A stretch of 36,402 nucleotides of DNA from Strigomonas culicis (Eukaryota > Euglenozoa > Kinetoplastea > Trypanosomatida > Trypanosomatidae). A program made the position numbers and the translations under genes. Position 1 is the stretch's first letter; each line of letters begins with the position of its first letter. The stretch is from positions 1 through 36,402 of the forward strand of contig AUXH01000136.1 of the NCBI GenBank assembly GCA_000482145.1, written 5' to 3'. Shown here one piece after another: positions 33,462 to 36,402 of the stretch. The notes beneath the pieces were generated by a model. The model made no database searches and was not told where the DNA came from. It was given only the letters and a program-made list of their open reading frames with translations.

Positions 33462-33673
33462 TGTATTCTAATTTCACTCGCGTAAAATATGATTTTCTTC
33501 AGAAATCGAATCTATATTTCCACATGTTGGCACTCTAATTCCTTTTTTTTTTCCGCACTGTTTGTTTGTTTCTTTCACACAGTTGTAGAAGCACAACTTA
33601 ATAATACATACATAAACATAAAGCTGACTGTACACACACATAAATGTGTCTATCTATATGCATAAGAACATAA

Positions 33674-36229
33674 TTAAAAGAACATATTCTTAACGTCAAG
33701 ATCACTCATCTGCTGTACTTTACGAATAAACCCACTGATTCGTAATAAGTGCATTTCCATCCGCTTGGACTTTACTTTGACCTGTGGCGGGCTTGAGGGC
33801 CGCTCCGCGTTGGCGTCTTCCACTTCATCTCTTTTTTCTCGTGACCCCTTATCCCCATCTTCACTGTTCTCCACCCTGTTGCCTTTTTCCGGCGTTATCC
33901 CGGGGCCTTCCCTGTAGGGCGTGCCCAGCGACGCCTTCTTGATCACGGACAGTGCCGTGAAGTATTCATCCTTGAGTGGGAAAAATGTTTTAAACGTCTC
34001 CCACCGTCGGAGGACACGCCGTGTCCACTCGCCACTACTCTTGTCCTGACGCACAGGATCACTCGTACCCTTCTCCGGATGGGTATCTCGGGAGCGCACG
34101 ATCGCCGCCAGCAGTTCCAGTGTGCTGAAGGACTTCATGTTGTGTTTGACAACGACCCACTCATCATCCTGAGCAGCCTCGTCACGCTCACCATGCGTCG
34201 CACCAGGCAGCGCGTTGGGGCTCTGGTTGTGGATGCGTATGTTTGTAATTGCATCGTCCAAGACGATGAGACGACAGATGCGCTGCTCAAACTCTTCCAC
34301 GTCACGATGGGAGACGAACGGAGGGGTGTGGAGACCCGCGGTCACCCCGTCCTGGGTCGGGAGCGGCCCCCCGCCGCGTGTCTGTTCCTCTGCATCGATG
34401 CGGTGGATCGACAGCTCCACCTGGGCGTTCAGCGCGTCGAGGGCCGCCCGCTGCTGCGTGATGTACAGGTCGTTCTTGCAGATGGCATCCAACATGCGCT
34501 GCTGCGCCGCTTCGAACTGCTTTACCTGTTTCTTCAGCCCCTCTATTTTCTTTCTACTGTCCCGCTCCTTGTTCCTCTCCTGCCGCTGCTGCTCGTGCGA
34601 CACAGCGTCGTTGTCAGCGTTGGCACCCGCAGGGCTGCCCTCACTGCTGCTGCTGCTGCTGCTGGAGCTCGTGCTCGAGGAGCTGCTGCGCGGACGAGCC
34701 TGACGCGACTTGTGGCCGTGACCGCCCTTCGCGTTCACCGCGTTGAACTGCGCAATGATGCCGGCCGAGAAGGGCAGCTGACGAGCGGTGCCGCCGTCCA
34801 TCTTTCGATGGTTTGCGGTGCCCTGCAGGGTCGGATAGCCGTCCGTGGTCAGCAGCACAATCGGCTTTGTCAGGGGCGCCGGTATCAACTCGTGATGGTT
34901 CTTCGTTGGGTCTGGATTGCTGGTTTGGGTCTCTACCGTTTTGGGGACCGAGGCGGCATCCGTCGAGCTCTCTGGTTTTCCTTCCTGTTGCGCGTCTTGT
35001 GGTTGTTGCCCTTCATCGGTGCGCTGCTGCTGCTGCGATGCCAACGCGGCTGCTTCGTCTCCCGAGGGACCTGGCGGCTGTACGACCTCATCTTCCGTCT
35101 TTCGCCCGTCTTCTAAAGCGGACACGGGCACATCGTTGTTCGCGCTGCGCCTCGAGTGGGGCACCTCCGCCTCGGACGCACCGCCGCTGCTGCCGTTGTG
35201 CGGCGCGCGGTTCGAGGACGCGTCGGACTTCTTTTTGCGCCGGTGGCGCGCCTCCTTATTCGAGTGTGACGCTTCTGCACTCGTTTCTGGCTGCTGCTCC
35301 GGAGGCGGCACGGGCAGCGGATTTGGCAGAGTGGGGCTCTTGCCATTGTCACCATCCTTCCCGGCAGCGGGCGTCGGCGGCAGCAGCTCCGTGTTGGGCT
35401 GTGTGTCGACGACGCCACCACCGCCGCCGCTGGTCTCGAACGTGATATCGCTCGTGCCATTGCTGTGGCTTTTCTTCTTGGTGTGTCCCTCGCCAGCGCC
35501 GTCGTGGCTGCGCTTCTTCTTGCTCTTTGGCTTTGTCTTGCTCTGCTGTTCGTCGGGCTGCAGCTGCGACCCGTTAGGGGTTGCCGCATCCTGTCGTGCT
35601 GCGTGCGCCTGCTTTTTCTTCCTGGGTTTCTCCTTCCCTCCGGCCGGTTCATTGACAGAGGCAGACTCTATTTTACTGTGAGAGGCCGTGGTCGACTTCC
35701 CATGAGCGTGCGCATTGTTACTCTTATTATTATTCCTGTTGTTGTTCTTTGCTTCATCATTTGGCTGAGACTGACTCTCCGCTTGTTGCTGTGGTGGCTG
35801 CTGCTCGTCCCGTGTCTGCGACCGATGGGAGGTGGCAGCGGTCGACGAGGACGCCGTGCTGTGGGTGCGCTTTTTCGAATGGCCTGCGCGGGTGCCGCTC
35901 GTGCTGCTGCCCGGAGCCTTCACCGAGTTGTTCTTGCTATCGCGTGGAGTAACTTCTGCCGCCTTCTCGTCCTTTCCCTGGTGCGCGCCGTGGCCTCGGA
36001 TGGATGCTCTGGCCGATCCCGCCAGTGCAAGCGCGCTGGCGTCGCCCGCGGAGACGTTCTGCGACACAGTGGTGCTCTTGTTTTTCTTCGATCGCGTGCC
36101 TTCCTTCTTCGATTTGGTCTGCTCCTTTTCACGGTGTTCAGCTGCCCCCTTCCCGTTTTGTGCCTCGGCGTCGTGGTTGCCTACACCGACTGACGGTGCT
36201 GCATGCGACTTCTGTTTTCCTTGACTCAT
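33674..36229 (-). CDS. Lys/Ser/Gln-rich disordered protein with coiled coil, function unknown
   Basis: I do not recognise this 851-aa protein. The first ~500 residues are disordered: Lys/Ser/Thr/Gln/Asn-rich with repeated KKKS/RKKK basic clusters that could act as nuclear-localisation signals. A poly-Ser run lies at about 515-530. A coiled coil at about 545-610 follows (KIEGLKKQVKQFEAAQQRML). The C-terminal ~240 residues look partly folded, with DVEEFEQRICRLIVLDDAI near 645 and a helical Trp/Phe-rich segment (RVLRRWETFKTFFPLKDEYF) near 740. A conserved-looking terminus follows (LLRISGFIRKVQQMSDLDVK). No enzyme motif is visible. The start is the first ATG, 52 bases after a clear acceptor. It is the first gene transcribed within the window. 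Confidence 0.86.
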   Translation of the reverse strand: MSQGKQKSHAAPSVGVGNHDAEAQNGKGAAEHREKEQTKSKKEGTRSKKNKSTTVSQNVSAGDASALALAGSARASIRGHGAHQGKDEKAAEVTPRDSKNNSVKAPGSSTSGTRAGHSKKRTHSTASSSTAATSHRSQTRDEQQPPQQQAESQSQPNDEAKNNNRNNNKSNNAHAHGKSTTASHSKIESASVNEPAGGKEKPRKKKQAHAARQDAATPNGSQLQPDEQQSKTKPKSKKKRSHDGAGEGHTKKKSHSNGTSDITFETSGGGGGVVDTQPNTELLPPTPAAGKDGDNGKSPTLPNPLPVPPPEQQPETSAEASHSNKEARHRRKKKSDASSNRAPHNGSSGGASEAEVPHSRRSANNDVPVSALEDGRKTEDEVVQPPGPSGDEAAALASQQQQRTDEGQQPQDAQQEGKPESSTDAASVPKTVETQTSNPDPTKNHHELIPAPLTKPIVLLTTDGYPTLQGTANHRKMDGGTARQLPFSAGIIAQFNAVNAKGGHGHKSRQARPRSSSSSTSSSSSSSSSEGSPAGANADNDAVSHEQQRQERNKERDSRKKIEGLKKQVKQFEAAQQRMLDAICKNDLYITQQRAALDALNAQVELSIHRIDAEEQTRGGGPLPTQDGVTAGLHTPPFVSHRDVEEFEQRICRLIVLDDAITNIRIHNQSPNALPGATHGERDEAAQDDEWVVVKHNMKSFSTLELLAAIVRSRDTHPEKGTSDPVRQDKSSGEWTRRVLRRWETFKTFFPLKDEYFTALSVIKKASLGTPYREGPGITPEKGNRVENSEDGDKGSREKRDEVEDANAERPSSPPQVKVKSKRMEMHLLRISGFIRKVQQMSDLDVKNMFF

Positions 36230-36281
36230 GTTCTTTTTGTGTATTTATTCTCCAGTTTTTCTTTTTTTGCTGTTGCACAGC

Positions 36282-36317
36282 CTCAAAAAAGCATGAAACG
36301 GAAAAGAAAAGAAAAAC
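36282..36317 (-). promoter_or_regulatory. Candidate trans-splice acceptor for the 851-aa gene
   Basis: A T/C tract at about 36286-36317 on the minus strand ends in AG at 36283-36282, predicting a 52-base leader. Confidence 0.6.
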
Positions 36318-36352
36318 CAAATATGCTATGCGAATAAAGGGAGAACAAAGAT

Positions 36353-36358
<6 letters not shown>

Positions 36359-36396
<38 letters not shown>
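36359..36396. repeat. (TA)19 microsatellite at right window edge
   Basis: TA dinucleotides run almost to the window end, upstream of the acceptor of the 851-aa gene. Confidence 0.95.
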
Positions 36397-36397
<1 letters not shown>

Positions 36398-36402
36398 GTA
36401 TA

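Larger units (their letters stand above)
33372..33673. other. Spacer between the 851-aa gene and the 263-aa gene
   Basis: This 302-base AT-rich spacer includes the TG microsatellite at 33409-33436 and the acceptor of the 263-aa gene. No gene is supported. Confidence 0.8.

Noticed and set aside
24135..34000. A functional operon of RNA-editing or mitochondrial genes around the helicase
   Set aside because: Neighbouring genes in trypanosomatid arrays are usually unrelated in function, and the flanking genes show no editing motifs.
1..36402. tRNA, rRNA, snoRNA, CRISPR or transposon sequences
   Set aside because: No tRNA B-box-like motif, direct-repeat array, terminal repeats or transposase-like or reverse-transcriptase-like frame was recognised by eye; covariance-model searches were not possible.

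Overview
The window reads as nuclear DNA of a trypanosomatid (Kinetoplastea). All fifteen convincing protein genes lie on the minus strand and none has an intron. Each is preceded, on the minus strand, by a polypyrimidine tract and then an AG, 12 to about 95 bases before the first ATG. This is the layout expected of a polycistronic array processed by spliced-leader trans-splicing. Coding regions are GC-rich with long disordered, Gln/Ala/Ser/Asn-rich insertions. Spacers are sharply AT-rich with homopolymers and TA, TG and CAAA microsatellites. Stop codons behave normally. I cannot name the genus. Both window ends are (TA)n runs.

In the direction of transcription (right to left) the genes are: an 851-aa lysine/serine-rich unknown with a coiled coil (33674-36229); a 263-aa single-pass, probably mitochondrial, membrane protein (32580-33371); a very large RHA-type DExH RNA helicase with double-stranded-RNA-binding-like regions, a candidate for the mitochondrial RNA-editing helicase REH2 (26407-32271); a 655-aa Asn-rich unknown of lower GC (24135-26102); a type I membrane protein (22876-23754); a 673-aa coiled-coil protein ending in a RanBP2-type zinc finger (20125-22146); a small RGG-rich protein with a UAP56-binding-like motif (19068-19541); a NUDT19-like protein with a ruined Nudix box (16959-18458); a DUF167/YggU-family protein (15864-16556); a possible divergent ATG101/HORMA protein (14065-15654); tRNA-dihydrouridine synthase 4 (12174-13787); a 2131-aa disordered basic protein (5429-11824); the flagellar CH-domain protein SPEF1/CLAMP (4192-4950); the ribosome-maturation factor SBDS, whose acidic C-terminal tail is split off by an A-tract frameshift (1819-3590); and a membrane-anchored pirin (69-1565).

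The genes do not form a functional operon; trypanosomatid arrays group unrelated genes. RNA-related roles recur (SBDS, DUS4, RGG protein, helicase, Nudix-like protein), but that is weak evidence of linkage. Trans-splice acceptor positions were used to settle start codons, notably for the helicase, the NUDT19-like protein, the ATG101-like protein and the membrane protein. No tRNA, rRNA, CRISPR array or transposable element was recognised. The points most worth a second look are the ATG101-like protein, the pseudo-Nudix protein, the helicase with a poly-threonine insertion inside its catalytic core, the SBDS frameshift, and microsatellites sitting inside splice-acceptor regions.
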